DNA of 64,000 nucleotides from Chitinophagaceae bacterium (GCA_947447465.1 CANFKE010000009.1:1-64000), one strand, 5' to 3'; shown: positions 1 through 10,200, counted from the first letter of the stretch. The notes: a model not told the origin generated them from the sequence alone. Made by a program: numbers and translations.

Positions 1-10
1 AAATGACGAT

Positions 11-18
11 TATATTTG
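11..18 (+). promoter_or_regulatory. -7 promoter element TATATTTG
   Basis: A perfect match to the Bacteroidota -7 consensus TAnnTTTG lies 28 bases before the ATG at 47. The predicted transcription start is near base 24. The -33 element would fall outside the window. This is a motif match only. Confidence 0.55.
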
Positions 19-46
19 CATTACTAAACACAAACACATCTCTGTT

Positions 47-787
47 ATGAAAAGACTGATCCTCGCTTTATTAACCGCAGGAAGTATAGCAACAACAGCT
101 AACGCGCAAGAACCAAAAAGCATCCTATGGTATGGTGATATTAATTTACATACTGTAAGAGATTCTGTTAACACAACTACCGGCAACGCTGGCCGTGTGC
201 AGAAAACTACAAATTGGAACATCACTACAGGTGTTGGTTACCAATTCAACCGTAACTGGACATTGGGTATGATGCTTAGCTGGGGACAGGATGCAACTAA
301 AACTGTAAACGCACAGCACACTACAGATAACATGTATAAGGTAGGTCCTTTCGCACGTTATTCTCGTTATATCGGTCGTAGCGAAACTTTCTTCTGGTTC
401 ACTCAGTTGGATTTCACTTATCAGGGTGGTTACACTACTCACGAAGGAGATCCTGCTTACAACAAGCACAACGGTATCTATGTTGGTTTCTACCCAGCTT
501 TGGGTGTTAACATGGGTCGTGCAGTATGCCTGAATTTCAACATCGGTGGTATGAACTATGCAACTGACAAGTACACAACTGCAGTTTATAGCATCAACAC
601 TTTCAACCTTAACTTCGGTCGCCAGGTAAACATCGGCATCAGCAAGAATTTCAACACAGGTCACAAGATGCACAGCCATCATGAGCCAGGTGACGAAGTT
701 CACCACCGTAAGATGGACAAGGATGATGATGATGATTCAGCACCAAAGCCAAAGAAAAAAGAGCGTAGCCGCGATGATGATGAGTGA
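47..787 (+). CDS. outer-membrane beta-barrel protein with charged C-terminal tail
   Basis: A 246-residue secreted protein. Residues 1-20 form a signal peptide (MKRLILALLTAGSIATTANA, cut before QEP). Residues 25-210 show alternating aromatic and hydrophobic strands with many Gly/Tyr/Asn turns (for example VGPFARYSRYIG and FTYQGGY), typical of a small outer-membrane beta-barrel. The last 35 residues are a His-, Asp- and Lys-rich tail (DKDDDDD, then KPKKKERSRDDDE) after the barrel, which is unusual because barrels normally end in a C-terminal aromatic strand. The ATG follows a good -7 element and a terminator follows the stop, so it is probably monocistronic. Ligand and function are unknown. Confidence 0.75.
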   Translation: MKRLILALLTAGSIATTANAQEPKSILWYGDINLHTVRDSVNTTTGNAGRVQKTTNWNITTGVGYQFNRNWTLGMMLSWGQDATKTVNAQHTTDNMYKVGPFARYSRYIGRSETFFWFTQLDFTYQGGYTTHEGDPAYNKHNGIYVGFYPALGVNMGRAVCLNFNIGGMNYATDKYTTAVYSINTFNLNFGRQVNIGISKNFNTGHKMHSHHEPGDEVHHRKMDKDDDDDSAPKPKKKERSRDDDE

Positions 788-816
788 TTTCATCACACAA
801 ACGGTAAATAATATAG

Positions 817-850
817 AAAACGTCCCGCTAATACAGTGGGACGTTTTTAT
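817..850 (+). terminator. rho-independent terminator
   Basis: The arms AAAACGTCCC (817-826) and GGGACGTTTT (838-847) form a stem with an 11-base loop, followed by T-rich sequence. It sits just after the barrel gene that ends at 787. Confidence 0.8.
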
Positions 851-913
851 TTTTAGTACCACATGTAATACAATTAAGTCTTTACCGTTATCCAATAGTC
901 TATTCATCGCATT

Positions 914-1573
914 ATGAGGTCACAACTAATATTATCATTGTTATTGTTTTGTGGTGTTACACAAGCACAAACCAACACCGCCACTACTATTACTAAAAAA
1001 CCTAAGGTCGTTGATACGCTGCAACCCTCATTTATCCGCCATTCGGTAATTGCCACGCTTGCCGTAGGTTTTGCAGATGGCCATAGAAATGATTTTTCAG
1101 TACCATCGGGTTTTGAAAAGAACAATACATCTGGTTTTGCACCTGTATATGGTAAGCTGGAATATGGGATCAGTAATAACATGAGTGTGGGTGTATTGCT
1201 GGGATATGATGGTTATATGGGTAACTATTATCAGTTATATACGGCCAATGGTAAAGATTACAAACGAAACAGGTCGGACAAAACAGATATATATAGTGCC
1301 GGGCTAAGTGCGAATTATCATTTTGGTAAGATCATACCAGTAAAGCGATTGGATGTATTTGTAGGAGTAGGTTTTACATTGAATAATGAGCATCATTCTG
1401 CGCTACCCCAAGGAGATAGTACCGTGAAATTGACCGATCGTAATGTTACCCCAACACTTAAAGCAGGTGTGAGGTATTATTTAGCCAGCAGATCGAGTCT
1501 GTATGCAGACTTGGGATATGATAAGAACAGTATGTTTTGCGTAGGTTATTCATGCAGGTTTATGAAGAAGTAG
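914..1573 (+). CDS. secreted outer-membrane beta-barrel-like protein
   Basis: A 219-residue protein with signal peptide MRSQLILSLLLFCGVTQA followed by QTN. The body alternates polar and hydrophobic residues and has repeated Gly/Tyr turns (YGKLEYGISNNMSVGVLLGYDGYMGNYY, given here only as a description of the pattern around residues 77-100). It ends in ADLGYDKNSMFCVGYSCRF, with an aromatic residue near the C-terminus as in porin-like barrels. It belongs with the general outer-membrane beta-barrel families of Bacteroidota; no specific function can be assigned. Its 3' end overlaps the 3' end of the minus-strand phage gene by 14 bases, so the phage segment begins immediately after it. Confidence 0.7.
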   Translation: MRSQLILSLLLFCGVTQAQTNTATTITKKPKVVDTLQPSFIRHSVIATLAVGFADGHRNDFSVPSGFEKNNTSGFAPVYGKLEYGISNNMSVGVLLGYDGYMGNYYQLYTANGKDYKRNRSDKTDIYSAGLSANYHFGKIIPVKRLDVFVGVGFTLNNEHHSALPQGDSTVKLTDRNVTPTLKAGVRYYLASRSSLYADLGYDKNSMFCVGYSCRFMKK

Positions 1574-2075
1574 GTATTTGAATTTGTTCGTTGACCGAGA
1601 GCGTAGCGGGAGTATAGAACAAAGTACGTTTGGTGCTGTAGTCTTCAAAGGCAATGCTGTAGCGGATCTCACGAACGCGGCAAGAGTCATTTCTTTTTTG
1701 TGAGGAGGTGCTGATCCTGCATAGTCGGCCGGTAGTGTTTAACGGGCGCCATCCTTGCAAAAGCTGATGTATTTGCCATTCTATATCATAGTATTTGAGT
1801 GCCATTTCTGTAAATGGAGCAGGTGTTGCTGCAGCGCTATTACTATGAGGTGCGAACCCTAACTTAAAGGCAATGGTACCGTTGGTCAACTGTACATTTT
1901 CTGAGAGGTCTTCGAAACTGAAGTCTTCAAAGTCGATGAGCACACAGGGCCATGATAGGGGAGGACGAGCATTTTTTAACTGACCCAGATCCTGATCGAT
2001 ATATTTTATTGCCGGGGCGTTATTTTTTATACGCTCTTGAATGGACAGGAAGATGTTGGCGAAAGGAGCATTCAT
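1560..2075 (-). CDS. phage protein, probable tail-completion/terminator type (Mu gp37-like position)
   Basis: 171 residues, ATG at 2075. The N-terminus (FANIFLSIQERI, then AIKYIDQDLGQL) and the central WPCVLIDFED and IAFKLGF segments resemble the small tail-terminator or completion proteins that follow DUF1320 proteins in Mu-like phages. This rests on pattern and context, not on a diagnostic motif. It is the last gene of the minus-strand late segment that starts with the terminases. A 112-base gap separates it from the portal gene. Alternatively it is an unclassified head-tail connector protein. Confidence 0.5.
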   Translation of the reverse strand: MNAPFANIFLSIQERIKNNAPAIKYIDQDLGQLKNARPPLSWPCVLIDFEDFSFEDLSENVQLTNGTIAFKLGFAPHSNSAAATPAPFTEMALKYYDIEWQIHQLLQGWRPLNTTGRLCRISTSSQKRNDSCRVREIRYSIAFEDYSTKRTLFYTPATLSVNEQIQIPTSS

Positions 2076-2187
2076 GATAGAAGTGGTTGATGGTTTTGCA
2101 AATAGTTTAAAACGAGTCTAAAAGTAAACGGGCAGGATGGCTACAGATAGTCATGATCAGAGCAGCTCATCGAGACTACCTGTAAGT

Positions 2188-3306
2188 TCATAATTCTTTG
2201 ATGCCATAGGTGTCATACCAATAGGAATCGGGGATGGCTATTTTTTCGGCTACTACTTTATCTATAGCTATACGGCGGGTGAGGTAGTCAATATCCATAT
2301 CTTTTGAGAAAACGAATTGTCCGCCGGTAACCTGATATCCATAAGAGCCGAGAATAGCAAGGAATTTAGGATCATTGAGCATAGCTGCTGTATAAGAAAG
2401 ATCGCTGCGGGTGATCTCGTATTGCTGCTGCAGATGGATCTTGCTTTGGGCATATCCGCTGCTATTGCTGCTATTAGTTGTGTCGGTATTGCCGAGAATG
2501 ATGATGGACATCTCTTCGTTGAGCAGTTTTATAAAAGATAACTGCAGGTCGCCATCGCTGTTACTTTGTTTACCATCTTTTATTTCGAAATCGGCCTGAC
2601 GAGGCAACATAACAGATAAAGAGCTTCCGCTTTCTTCCAATACTTTGCGGAGTTCCATTTTTGTTTGTTCATCGTAAGAATCATAGCGAATGATGCGAAC
2701 GGGCTGACCGTATATCTCGATATATTCGGCCCAGTCTGATAGTCCGCCTCTTTTGTATAGGCACAGCGGTGCACATTTGAGCAGCAGACCTAGATCGGTG
2801 GGGTCGCCAAGGACCCACACATTGCTGAGCGTGCTGTAAGGTATGCCATCGGTACCTGTCTGCTCGTAGGTAATGATGCCCTGTTCGGGTTTGATATGTT
2901 TGCGGGGAATTGTTTCAAAAGCGAGTTCTTTACCCGGAATAAATTCTACACCGGAGATACCCCATAGCTGTGTTTCCAGAATGATCTGCATGATCTTTCT
3001 GAATGAAATAGAGTGGATAAGACCATCGAAAGAGTGGTCTTTTTGGCCGTTCACTTCGAAGTAAAGTTCTTTGTTAATGACGGCGTCCATTCTTTTGGAG
3101 ATGACGCCAGAGAGGTGACCATCAAGGATGACGTCGTCATATAGGTCGTATAATCGAGAGCGATTGGGGTAGTAAACTGACTCAGCTGCTACCAAAGCAT
3201 TGCGCCAAGTAGAGATATCTTTTTTGCCGCGGTCGGCAGATCTGATATTGAGATCATTAATAATAATGTTTTGATCGTGGGCGGAATTTTTATATGATTT
3301 TATCAT
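2188..3306 (-). CDS. phage portal protein, DUF935 (Mu gp29-like)
   Basis: 372 residues from the ATG at 3306. An upstream in-frame extension to 3402 has no support and would run through the divergent membrane-protein gene. Family features are the N-terminal RSRLYDLYDDVILDGHLSGV and KRMDAVINKELYF, the central WGISGVEFI, KHIKPEQGIITYEQ and RGGLSDWAEYIEIYGQPVRI, and the later helix MSIIILGNTDTTN. This is the arrangement of DUF935 portals, which form the dodecameric DNA channel at the capsid vertex. In a normal Mu-like genome a gpF-type minor head protein and the protease gene come next; here the next gene is only a small tail-completion candidate, and the protease lies 9 kb away on the other strand. 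Confidence 0.88.
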   Translation of the reverse strand: MIKSYKNSAHDQNIIINDLNIRSADRGKKDISTWRNALVAAESVYYPNRSRLYDLYDDVILDGHLSGVISKRMDAVINKELYFEVNGQKDHSFDGLIHSISFRKIMQIILETQLWGISGVEFIPGKELAFETIPRKHIKPEQGIITYEQTGTDGIPYSTLSNVWVLGDPTDLGLLLKCAPLCLYKRGGLSDWAEYIEIYGQPVRIIRYDSYDEQTKMELRKVLEESGSSLSVMLPRQADFEIKDGKQSNSDGDLQLSFIKLLNEEMSIIILGNTDTTNSSNSSGYAQSKIHLQQQYEITRSDLSYTAAMLNDPKFLAILGSYGYQVTGGQFVFSKDMDIDYLTRRIAIDKVVAEKIAIPDSYWYDTYGIKEL

Positions 3307-3373
3307 GTTATTATGAGAATTAGTGAATAATGGTGATGGCTGCTTTATAAAATATATTAACTTCGCCACTCGT

Positions 3374-3724
3374 ATGAAACCGCTTACATTAGAAGCATAC
3401 AAACTGCTTTATTTTCTTACCGGATCAAAAGTGTTTTCTTACTACGTAGCAGTAGTGATGGTGACCGTGTTGAATGTGATAGTGTTGATGGGGCTGACAT
3501 TGTTGCTGGACGGCGTTCTGCCGGTAGCACCATTACAAATTCTGTTCAGATTCCCATTCTTCATAGGTACTGGTGTCGCATTATTTTTTGTGAATATTAA
3601 AGTGGTCCCATTGAGTTTTATGGAGCTTACTAATCATGTTCAGGTAAGATATCTTAAGCTATTGATCTATGTATTGATAGCATTGCTGATCCTTGCCTAC
3701 AAAATGCTACTAAAAATTGCCTAG
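3374..3724 (+). CDS. small integral membrane protein, unknown
   Basis: 116 residues from the ATG at 3374, which follows TATTAACTTCG, a weak -7-like element. Three hydrophobic segments are visible at about residues 23-45, 51-72 and 92-113, separated by short charged loops; the C-terminus is KMLLKIA. There is no recognisable family motif. It is on the opposite strand to the phage genes on both sides (portal to the left, DUF1320 to the right) and looks like a host-type gene lodged inside the phage segment. It could instead be a phage accessory gene. Confidence 0.6.
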   Translation: MKPLTLEAYKLLYFLTGSKVFSYYVAVVMVTVLNVIVLMGLTLLLDGVLPVAPLQILFRFPFFIGTGVALFFVNIKVVPLSFMELTNHVQVRYLKLLIYVLIALLILAYKMLLKIA

Positions 3725-3750
3725 TGGCATTATCTTCCAATACGTTCATT

Positions 3751-4182
3751 CTAGTAATAATTACTTCTTTTGGCATTACTGTGCCATGTAACTGAGTCTC
3801 CATCAGGAACAGCAGAGGTAATGTTTGCATAAGGCCAACCTTCAGGCACCGCCTGGCCATTCATAATATTTTTAAGTGTCTTTATAGCATCATCGTATGC
3901 CATCCTGAAAGTTGGTTGGTCTGACCCGGGATTGGACAATCTGATAAGGTGCCATGCAGCGATGTCTTTGAGTAGTTGCTGTAAAAGCGGATCCTTCTGT
4001 TCGGGGTCAGTGTTGTCTGTACCGAATAATTGTAAAAGGTCGAAACGAGAGAGGTAAAGTTTAGCCTCTTGTACCGCAGTATTTATGGCTGAGGTGATGA
4101 TGTTGTCATTGTTTCTCGTGATCTCATTAATAACTTCAGGGTAGAAGTGAGTAGAAAGATCTACAGGAGTGATGAGTGGCAT
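3751..4182 (-). CDS. DUF1320 phage head-tail connector protein (Mu Gp36-like)
   Basis: 143 residues. The DUF1320 pattern is clear: an N-terminal PLITPVDLSTHF, the helix NIITSAINTAVQEAKLYLSR, then LLKDIAAWHLIRL and a C-terminal ANITSAVPDGD turn. In Mu-like phages this protein lies at the head-tail junction and is encoded next to the capsid gene. Here it lies between the portal and the large terminase, separated from each by an unrelated gene. Confidence 0.85.
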   Translation of the reverse strand: MPLITPVDLSTHFYPEVINEITRNNDNIITSAINTAVQEAKLYLSRFDLLQLFGTDNTDPEQKDPLLQQLLKDIAAWHLIRLSNPGSDQPTFRMAYDDAIKTLKNIMNGQAVPEGWPYANITSAVPDGDSVTWHSNAKRSNYY

Positions 4183-4302
4183 AGGAATAGTGATTAAATG
4201 ATGAAAGGGTATATGCTATTGTAAATAAGGCACGCGGAAATACAAGGCAGTAAGGTATTGCCGGCCATAAGCAGGATGTAGAATAAAATATGTAAAGGGG
4301 AG

Positions 4303-4842
4303 CTATTCGTCTTTTTCTTTACCGGCAGGGGTCTTTTCTTCTTCGTCCTCCTCGTCTTCTTCGTCTCCGTCTTTCTTTTTCTTAGGCGCAGGTTTCTTTA
4401 CCTCGGTACCTTTTTTGGGCGCGGGTTTTTCTTTTACTTCAGCCGGTTCGGGTTCGGCACTTTCGCCGGTGCGTTTTACCGTTGTTATTTTGCGGGTAGT
4501 ACGATCGAAAGTGATCTCGTATGCATTGGTGGTATTTTCTCCGATCTGTTGGGTGATAAAGCCTTGAAGGAATTTATACTTAGCTGTGTCATCGGTCTCT
4601 GTTGAGTCCATAGTAACATAAACCTTCACCAGTTCTTTATTTTCCTTTTGTAGTGCCGGTATTTTTTTTCGTTCTTCAGCAAACTCTTTCAAGGCTGTTA
4701 TCTGTCGACGGAAGAGGGAGTAATCTGAGCGGTCTTTTGCTTTTTGTTTGGCTTCGGGAGATGCGTGGCGAGCGGGAGGCTGAGCCAGCAAGATAGTAGA
4801 GCAAGAAAAGCAAAGAAGAATGGTAATGATCAGATTTTTCAT
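4303..4842 (-). CDS. secreted protein with acidic/lysine-rich C-terminal tail
   Basis: 179 residues. Signal peptide MKNLIITILLCFSCSTILLA precedes QPPARH, so the protein is exported. Residues 30-120 form a small mixed domain with a predicted helix rich in Lys/Glu (ALKEFAEERKKIPALQKENK) and a beta region (ITFDRTTRKITTVKR). Residues 125-179 are low complexity: KPAPKKGTEVKKPAPKKKK, then a run of Asp/Glu. No family was recognised. It lies in the same orientation between DUF1320 and the large terminase, inside the terminase-portal segment, although it looks like a host envelope protein. Confidence 0.6.
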   Translation of the reverse strand: MKNLIITILLCFSCSTILLAQPPARHASPEAKQKAKDRSDYSLFRRQITALKEFAEERKKIPALQKENKELVKVYVTMDSTETDDTAKYKFLQGFITQQIGENTTNAYEITFDRTTRKITTVKRTGESAEPEPAEVKEKPAPKKGTEVKKPAPKKKKDGDEEDEEDEEEKTPAGKEKDE

Positions 4843-4907
4843 ACTGTTATTTTGTATCAGTTTGTAAATTTAGGTAAGGTTGAGCGAATATTCAGTTATT
4901 AAGGAAA

Positions 4908-6443
4908 TTACCAGTTGGGGTCGCGCCACAGTCTGCCAAAAGGAATGATGGTGTAATCGTCTGTTACTGCGGCACGCTCGCCGAGCAGCCAGATAGCCCC
5001 CTCAACAGCATCGGGGCCATCATCATGTGCATGGCTGCCGGGCGTAAGTGCCAGGAACTGTTCTTCTAGCCGGATCATATGAGGGCTATACCGTTCGCGC
5101 TCATTGAGAAACAGGCGGCCATTGCGGCATAGCGGTTCTAGCAGGGTTTCGATACGAGTGAACTTATCGGGTTTGGAACGTGTGTCGCCTCTTACGTTCA
5201 GTGGTATCTTTCTCTGCATACACGCATCATTGAGTTCTTTACGGATCACATCCTGCAGAAAGACCTCTTCCATATAGTAAGTGCAACGCTGCGGAGTAGT
5301 AAGGTGATGAATATTGAAGTGCCAGTCGATCATTGCCGCAGAGGTAGTTTGTTCGAGATAGCATTTAATAATGTGGTATTCGTTTTGCCATTTACCAACC
5401 AGTACTGTTGCTTTATAATCGGCCCCTGCTTTGTAGGAAGGGTCTGTGTAGCAGATGAGGTCGCTATACTGCTCAATAGGCAATGCAGGTTTGTAGGCCA
5501 ATTCCTTAAAAACGGCACCTTCGGTCACAGGGTTATTAAAATACTCCTTCTGCGTAGCCGCATAGCTCTTCTGGCTAAGAACACGATCTATATCAGTCTG
5601 GGTGTTTTTTGCAGGCCATGAAGAGTAACCGTCGCCATCGCGAATGTTGACAAGACTTACTTCGTCTGCAAAACTGCGCGCCCGCTCTATGCAACAGTCT
5701 GCAGCAATACGATTGCCGCAAAAGATAATAGTTGTAGGGTGCGAAACCGACCTTGTGCCGATAGCAGCTTCTTCGATCCACCGCCATTTTTTAGCAACTA
5801 TATCGGGGTTAAGGCAATCTGCATCGGTATCAACATCATCGAAGAGAAGAATGTCGGGTCTGGCCTCTTCGTTTCGTGTACCTCTGGGACTTTGCCCTAC
5901 ACCCAGCGCTCTGAAAGCAACCCCGCCATCTGTTACAAATTCTGAAGCCTGCCATTTTCCGGGGTTTTCCTGTGGGCCATAATCCTGAATGATCCGTTTG
6001 TTGAATTCAAGATTGGCCTTGAATGGCATGAGCAAACGGGTGGCATTGTCGAGACTATTGCTGACCAGGAGTACATACTTTTTCTTTAAACGGGAGGAGG
6101 GCCCTTCATTTCTGTCACTGGTGTCGGGGGGGTGACCTACGAGGGTGAGGTATAAGATCTCCATCATAGTACGAGTGCTCTTGGCCAGTTCCCGGCTCCA
6201 CATGCGCACTTCATAATGTTCTTTGTTTTGTAGCATGCGTTGAGTAGCCTCGAGATGAAAGGGCGCCGGATCGGCGGAATAGTATTCGGGGAAGTAATAT
6301 CTGAACCATTTTTCCGGATCGGCCTCATATTCTTTTATACGATCGGCCCTGTCGAACAATGTTTCTTTTTCATCGATGGTGGTCGATGACATGATGGCTT
6401 TTTTGTGGGCTTCCCAGGAGTCGAGGGATTGTTTGGTAGTCAT
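4908..6443 (-). CDS. phage terminase large subunit (Mu gp28-like)
   Basis: 511 residues from the ATG at 6443; the longer reading frame to 6512 would overlap the preceding gene. The ATPase domain has a Walker A-like SRELAKST at residues 83-90 and a Walker B DILLFDDVD. The nuclease domain has acidic residues in ICYTDPSYKAGAD and a C-terminal SHAHDDGPDAVEG. This is the packaging motor that cuts and pumps DNA into the procapsid. It follows the small subunit by 55 bases, in the operon read from the conserved late promoter at 6959-7070. Both catalytic halves look intact. Confidence 0.92.
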   Translation of the reverse strand: MTTKQSLDSWEAHKKAIMSSTTIDEKETLFDRADRIKEYEADPEKWFRYYFPEYYSADPAPFHLEATQRMLQNKEHYEVRMWSRELAKSTRTMMEILYLTLVGHPPDTSDRNEGPSSRLKKKYVLLVSNSLDNATRLLMPFKANLEFNKRIIQDYGPQENPGKWQASEFVTDGGVAFRALGVGQSPRGTRNEEARPDILLFDDVDTDADCLNPDIVAKKWRWIEEAAIGTRSVSHPTTIIFCGNRIAADCCIERARSFADEVSLVNIRDGDGYSSWPAKNTQTDIDRVLSQKSYAATQKEYFNNPVTEGAVFKELAYKPALPIEQYSDLICYTDPSYKAGADYKATVLVGKWQNEYHIIKCYLEQTTSAAMIDWHFNIHHLTTPQRCTYYMEEVFLQDVIRKELNDACMQRKIPLNVRGDTRSKPDKFTRIETLLEPLCRNGRLFLNERERYSPHMIRLEEQFLALTPGSHAHDDGPDAVEGAIWLLGERAAVTDDYTIIPFGRLWRDPNW

Positions 6444-6498
6444 AGTGATCAAAGATTTAGAAGGGTGGCATAGGTATGTTGAATAGATGGTAGCGGTA

Positions 6499-6954
6499 TT
6501 ATGATGCACCAAAAGAAGGTACGGAGCGTTCTTTTATGAATTTGTCGAAATGCATAGTCATCGACTTGGCCAGTTCGCTGTTGTGCGCATTGAGCCAGCC
6601 AGTGAAGGCTTTAGCTACTTCTATTATTTGTTGGATACTGATATCTGTATCCAGATTTTTTATTGCCGCAGTATATTTTACGATGAGATCAACATCCTTA
6701 GCGTTCACCTCTTGTTCGCCCAGCAGTTTTTCATTGGCCTTTTCTAATAGCATGTACAGTTTTTCGAGTTGGTAGGCTTTAGATGTGGGCATTGTTCTTT
6801 TGATATGGTCCCAACTACTTTCATTGGCCCATTGTCTTAGTTCGCCCTCACTGATACCGGTCTCAGCCGCTATTTCACGGTAGCCTTTTTCGCATCTGGT
6901 GTAGAGATGTTTGGCCCATTCTCTCAATTGTTCGTTCTTTAGTTCTTCTTTCAT
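6499..6954 (-). CDS. phage terminase small subunit
   Basis: 151 residues from the ATG at 6954 (MKEELKNEQLREWAKHLYTR). An N-terminal helix-turn-helix (YREIAAETGISEGELRQWAN, residues 21-40) would bind DNA, followed by helices with QLEKLYMLLEKANEKLLGE and a C-terminal region (MTMHFDKFI) likely to contact the large subunit. The length and order fit the small terminase of Mu-like Bacteroidota phages. The -7 element of the late promoter (TTTG, 6962-6959) is only a few bases before this ATG, so the transcript may be nearly leaderless. An upstream start at 7002 would lie within the palindrome and is rejected. Confidence 0.8.
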   Translation of the reverse strand: MKEELKNEQLREWAKHLYTRCEKGYREIAAETGISEGELRQWANESSWDHIKRTMPTSKAYQLEKLYMLLEKANEKLLGEQEVNAKDVDLIVKYTAAIKNLDTDISIQQIIEVAKAFTGWLNAHNSELAKSMTMHFDKFIKERSVPSFGAS

Positions 6955-6958
6955 GGCA

Positions 6959-7070
6959 CAAAAGTGAATCAGATCAGCGACATGGAAAGAAAAAAGATAC
7001 ATGGTGACACGCTTTTTGTACCATTATGGTACACTTTTCGTACCACCATAAAACATTTTTGTGTGGATAA
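6959..7070 (-). promoter_or_regulatory. late promoter module 1 (DnaA box + double palindrome + -7 element)
   Basis: Read on the minus strand: a perfect DnaA box TTATCCACA (7070-7062), 12 bases, a 49-bp element (7049-7001), 38 bases, then TTTG (6962-6959) within CACTTTTG. The 49-bp element holds two GGTAC-N7-GTACC-type units: the first is perfect (N7 = GAAAAGT) and the second has a degenerate right arm (GTGTC). The same layout with identical spacing occurs at 12500-12611. The position just upstream of the core promoter resembles activator sites of Mu late promoters, which is an analogy and not proof. Confidence 0.85.
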
Positions 7071-7266
7071 CTACTGTCAGTTTTTTGTAAGACAAACAGA
7101 TCTGCATTAAGTATTTGTAGATATGAAAAAATGGAAGCGTCTATGAGAAAATTTTATTTATGAAAGCGTGAAAATTGCTTTTGATTAATAAAAATGAACT
7201 ACATAACCGTTCGTGAACAAAAATGACCGTTGGTATGTTTTTGTGATGTGCGAACAGCTAAATAGC

Positions 7267-7274
7267 TACCTTTA
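7267..7274 (+). promoter_or_regulatory. -7 promoter element TACCTTTA
   Basis: A near-consensus TAnnTTTG element 22 bases before the ATG at 7297 of the large surface protein. It is separate from the divergent phage late promoter at 6959-7070. Motif match only. Confidence 0.45.
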
Positions 7275-7296
7275 TAAAACATATATACATATAACT

Positions 7297-10200
7297 ATGA
7301 AAAGAGTATTACTTCTTGTGGCAGCGTTTTCTTTTTTTATTTCATTGCGTGCTGATGCTCAATGTGATATGGGGATAATAGAAGGACCGCAAAGGCATGT
7401 GCATGATACTACTTATGTGCCTGTTTTCGTTGACACAACTATATATGGCACAGCAGGATATAGCTATCATTGGGTATTTGCAGATGGGTCAACACATACG
7501 GGAAGTTCAGCAGTTTATGCAGTTACAGTTACGGGAAATTTCGATGAATGTCACTGTTATGTTACAGGTCCGGGATGTACTAATGATCTGATCTTTTATC
7601 TGACAGCGAATGTAGTATTTAACTGTAACCAGATACCCTCTTCGTTGTGGGATGACTTTAACGGCACTCCCCGGCAAACAGGCCCTAATGCCAATGATGT
7701 GGGGGTAGCGATAATGGCACCTGTATTTGGCGATAGCATTTTCAAAATGAATTTGTCATTGGATTGGGGCAACGGGCATCACATTTTTATGTCGCGTTCC
7801 AGTGACTATGTGTGGGGTATTGGTGGTATTGGAGATACCATAAATTCCTCTCATTATATATATGCAGGTCAGTACACATTGCATGCCAGTTATTATTATT
7901 CTTATGATACGCTTACCTGCCCTGTAAGGAGTCTGGACTCCATAACAATACACGCGGGAGGGCTACCTGCGGTGCCTGAACTTTATGGTGCTACTACCTA
8001 CTGTGCAGGGGATACAGTGAGACTATACGCCAGAGATACCACACAACAATTTCATAACTTATATCATCATCCTGCAGTAGCAGGCAATATGGATTATTGG
8101 CCGAGTAATTATGACCTCTCGAGCTCTTCTGGATATGACACGCATTCATCGATATATTTTCAATGGTACGATAATAATTATAACCTATTGTGGCAGGATA
8201 CAACACTGATGTCACCAAATGTTCGCGTGCAGGATAGCGGGATGTATATATTGCGCGCCATAGACGGGATCACGGGTCGTGATACGCAGGCTGTGATACA
8301 TATTGCTATTGCCGGCAGCAGACTGCTACTTGACAGCGTTGTTGTTCCAACCTGCACAGCAACCGGTGCCTTTTATCTTAACTGTCACAGAGCAAATGAT
8401 TCTGTGACCATCTCCTATATAAAAGACAATATTCAGCAAACATACGCCGGACGTACAAACTCCATCGGCCATATCATGGTAGCGGGTTTGACCGAGGGGG
8501 AATATGCTGAGGTTCAAGCCCACTTTGTGGGGGACATCTGCGGCTCTAATATCATTACAGGTCCATTCTCTTTCCATTCACTACTATCGCCGGTAACAAC
8601 AGGTTACCTACGCACCTGTGGCGGCGGATCGCTGACGCTAACTGCCACATCCCCGGTAAGTGGTGTAAGCTACTTATGGCAGGGGCCGGGAGGGTTTACA
8701 TCTACTCAGCAAAACCCTGTTATAACAACAGGTACTACCGCTACGTTGCAGCAGTATTCAGTATCGATAACGTCGGGGGCATGCAACCCTTCAGATGTTT
8801 CGGTTACCAATGTAGTGGTGAGCTCTGCCCCGCCCAATGTAAGTAGTGCACACTTTAATGACAGTATATGTGTGAAGGCATCATTTGTTCTGACCGGAAT
8901 GACGTATGACTACAGCTATCTAAGCAGTTCTATCACCAGCAGTGACACTACAGTGGTGAATGGTATGAGGGCAATAAAGCGAGGTTCATCTGTGCTTACC
9001 TACACGGTATCAAATATGTGCGGCACCTCTTCATTTGCACAGACAGTACACGTAAAGCCAGGGCCGATCTTGCCAAATATTACCGGGCCTGCCAACATGT
9101 GTGTGGGAAGTATGGTCAACTATAATATAGCCACAACAGGAGGAACGTGGACAACCGTAGGAGCCACAAGTCCAACTGACTTAATAACTAGCCATAGCTT
9201 TGGTTTCAAAGCAGGATCTTCTTGTGCATACAATCCACTTACCTACACCAAAGATTCGGGTGGGTGCCGCAGTGTTGCTACTTTTTCATATACCATTACC
9301 GATTCGTCAAGAAGTATTTATTTGCCTCCGGTAGGTCTGTATCCCGGTGATACCATTACCCCAATAGTGCGTAAGTTCACTTCATATAACTGGGGTTATG
9401 GAGGAACTACAATAATATCAGGGTCATGGACACCGGTCTCAGGACCTATTGCTACAGTAAATAGTACCGGCTTGATAAGTGCCGGAACGCAGCCCGGTTC
9501 TATATTACTGAACATTGGTATTACAAACCTGTGCGGATCGGGAACAGATAGTTCGGAAGCCTATGTAAGTGATTGGATAGATAGTCGTGTAGTCTATGGG
9601 TTGGCACAAGATATGGTGAGGGACACTGCTGGAAATCTGTATATACTGAGTGATAACAGAATACGTAAAATAGACAAAAACAGGAATGAAAGTTATATAG
9701 CGGGTGTGGGAATTACAGATAATTGGCAGGGAGAGAATAATACAAATGGTTATTGGGGAGACGGAGGAAATGTAATGGAGGCTAGTCTGAGCGATGCCAA
9801 ATGTATAACCCGAGATAATGCGGGCAATATATACCTGAGTTATCCCGGAGAAGGTGTGATCCGTAAAATAGACACCGGAGGTATCATTACCAGATATGCG
9901 GGAATATTGGGAAATGCAGACTTGTGGCCTTCTCATGGCTATTCAGGAGATGGTGGCCCTGCAACAGCCGCACATATTATGGCGACGTATATGGTAGCAG
10001 ATAATGCCGGCAACCTGTATTTTTCGGAATTCAACAACCATAGAATAAGGAAGATAGATGCCGCAGGTATCATTACCACATTTGCAGGAGATGGTACCGT
10101 TGGCTTTACCGGGGATGGAGGTGCGGCTACCGGCGCCAAAGTTGGCTGGCCGATGGGACTGGCTATTGATACGTCGGGGAATATTCTGGTGAGTACGATG

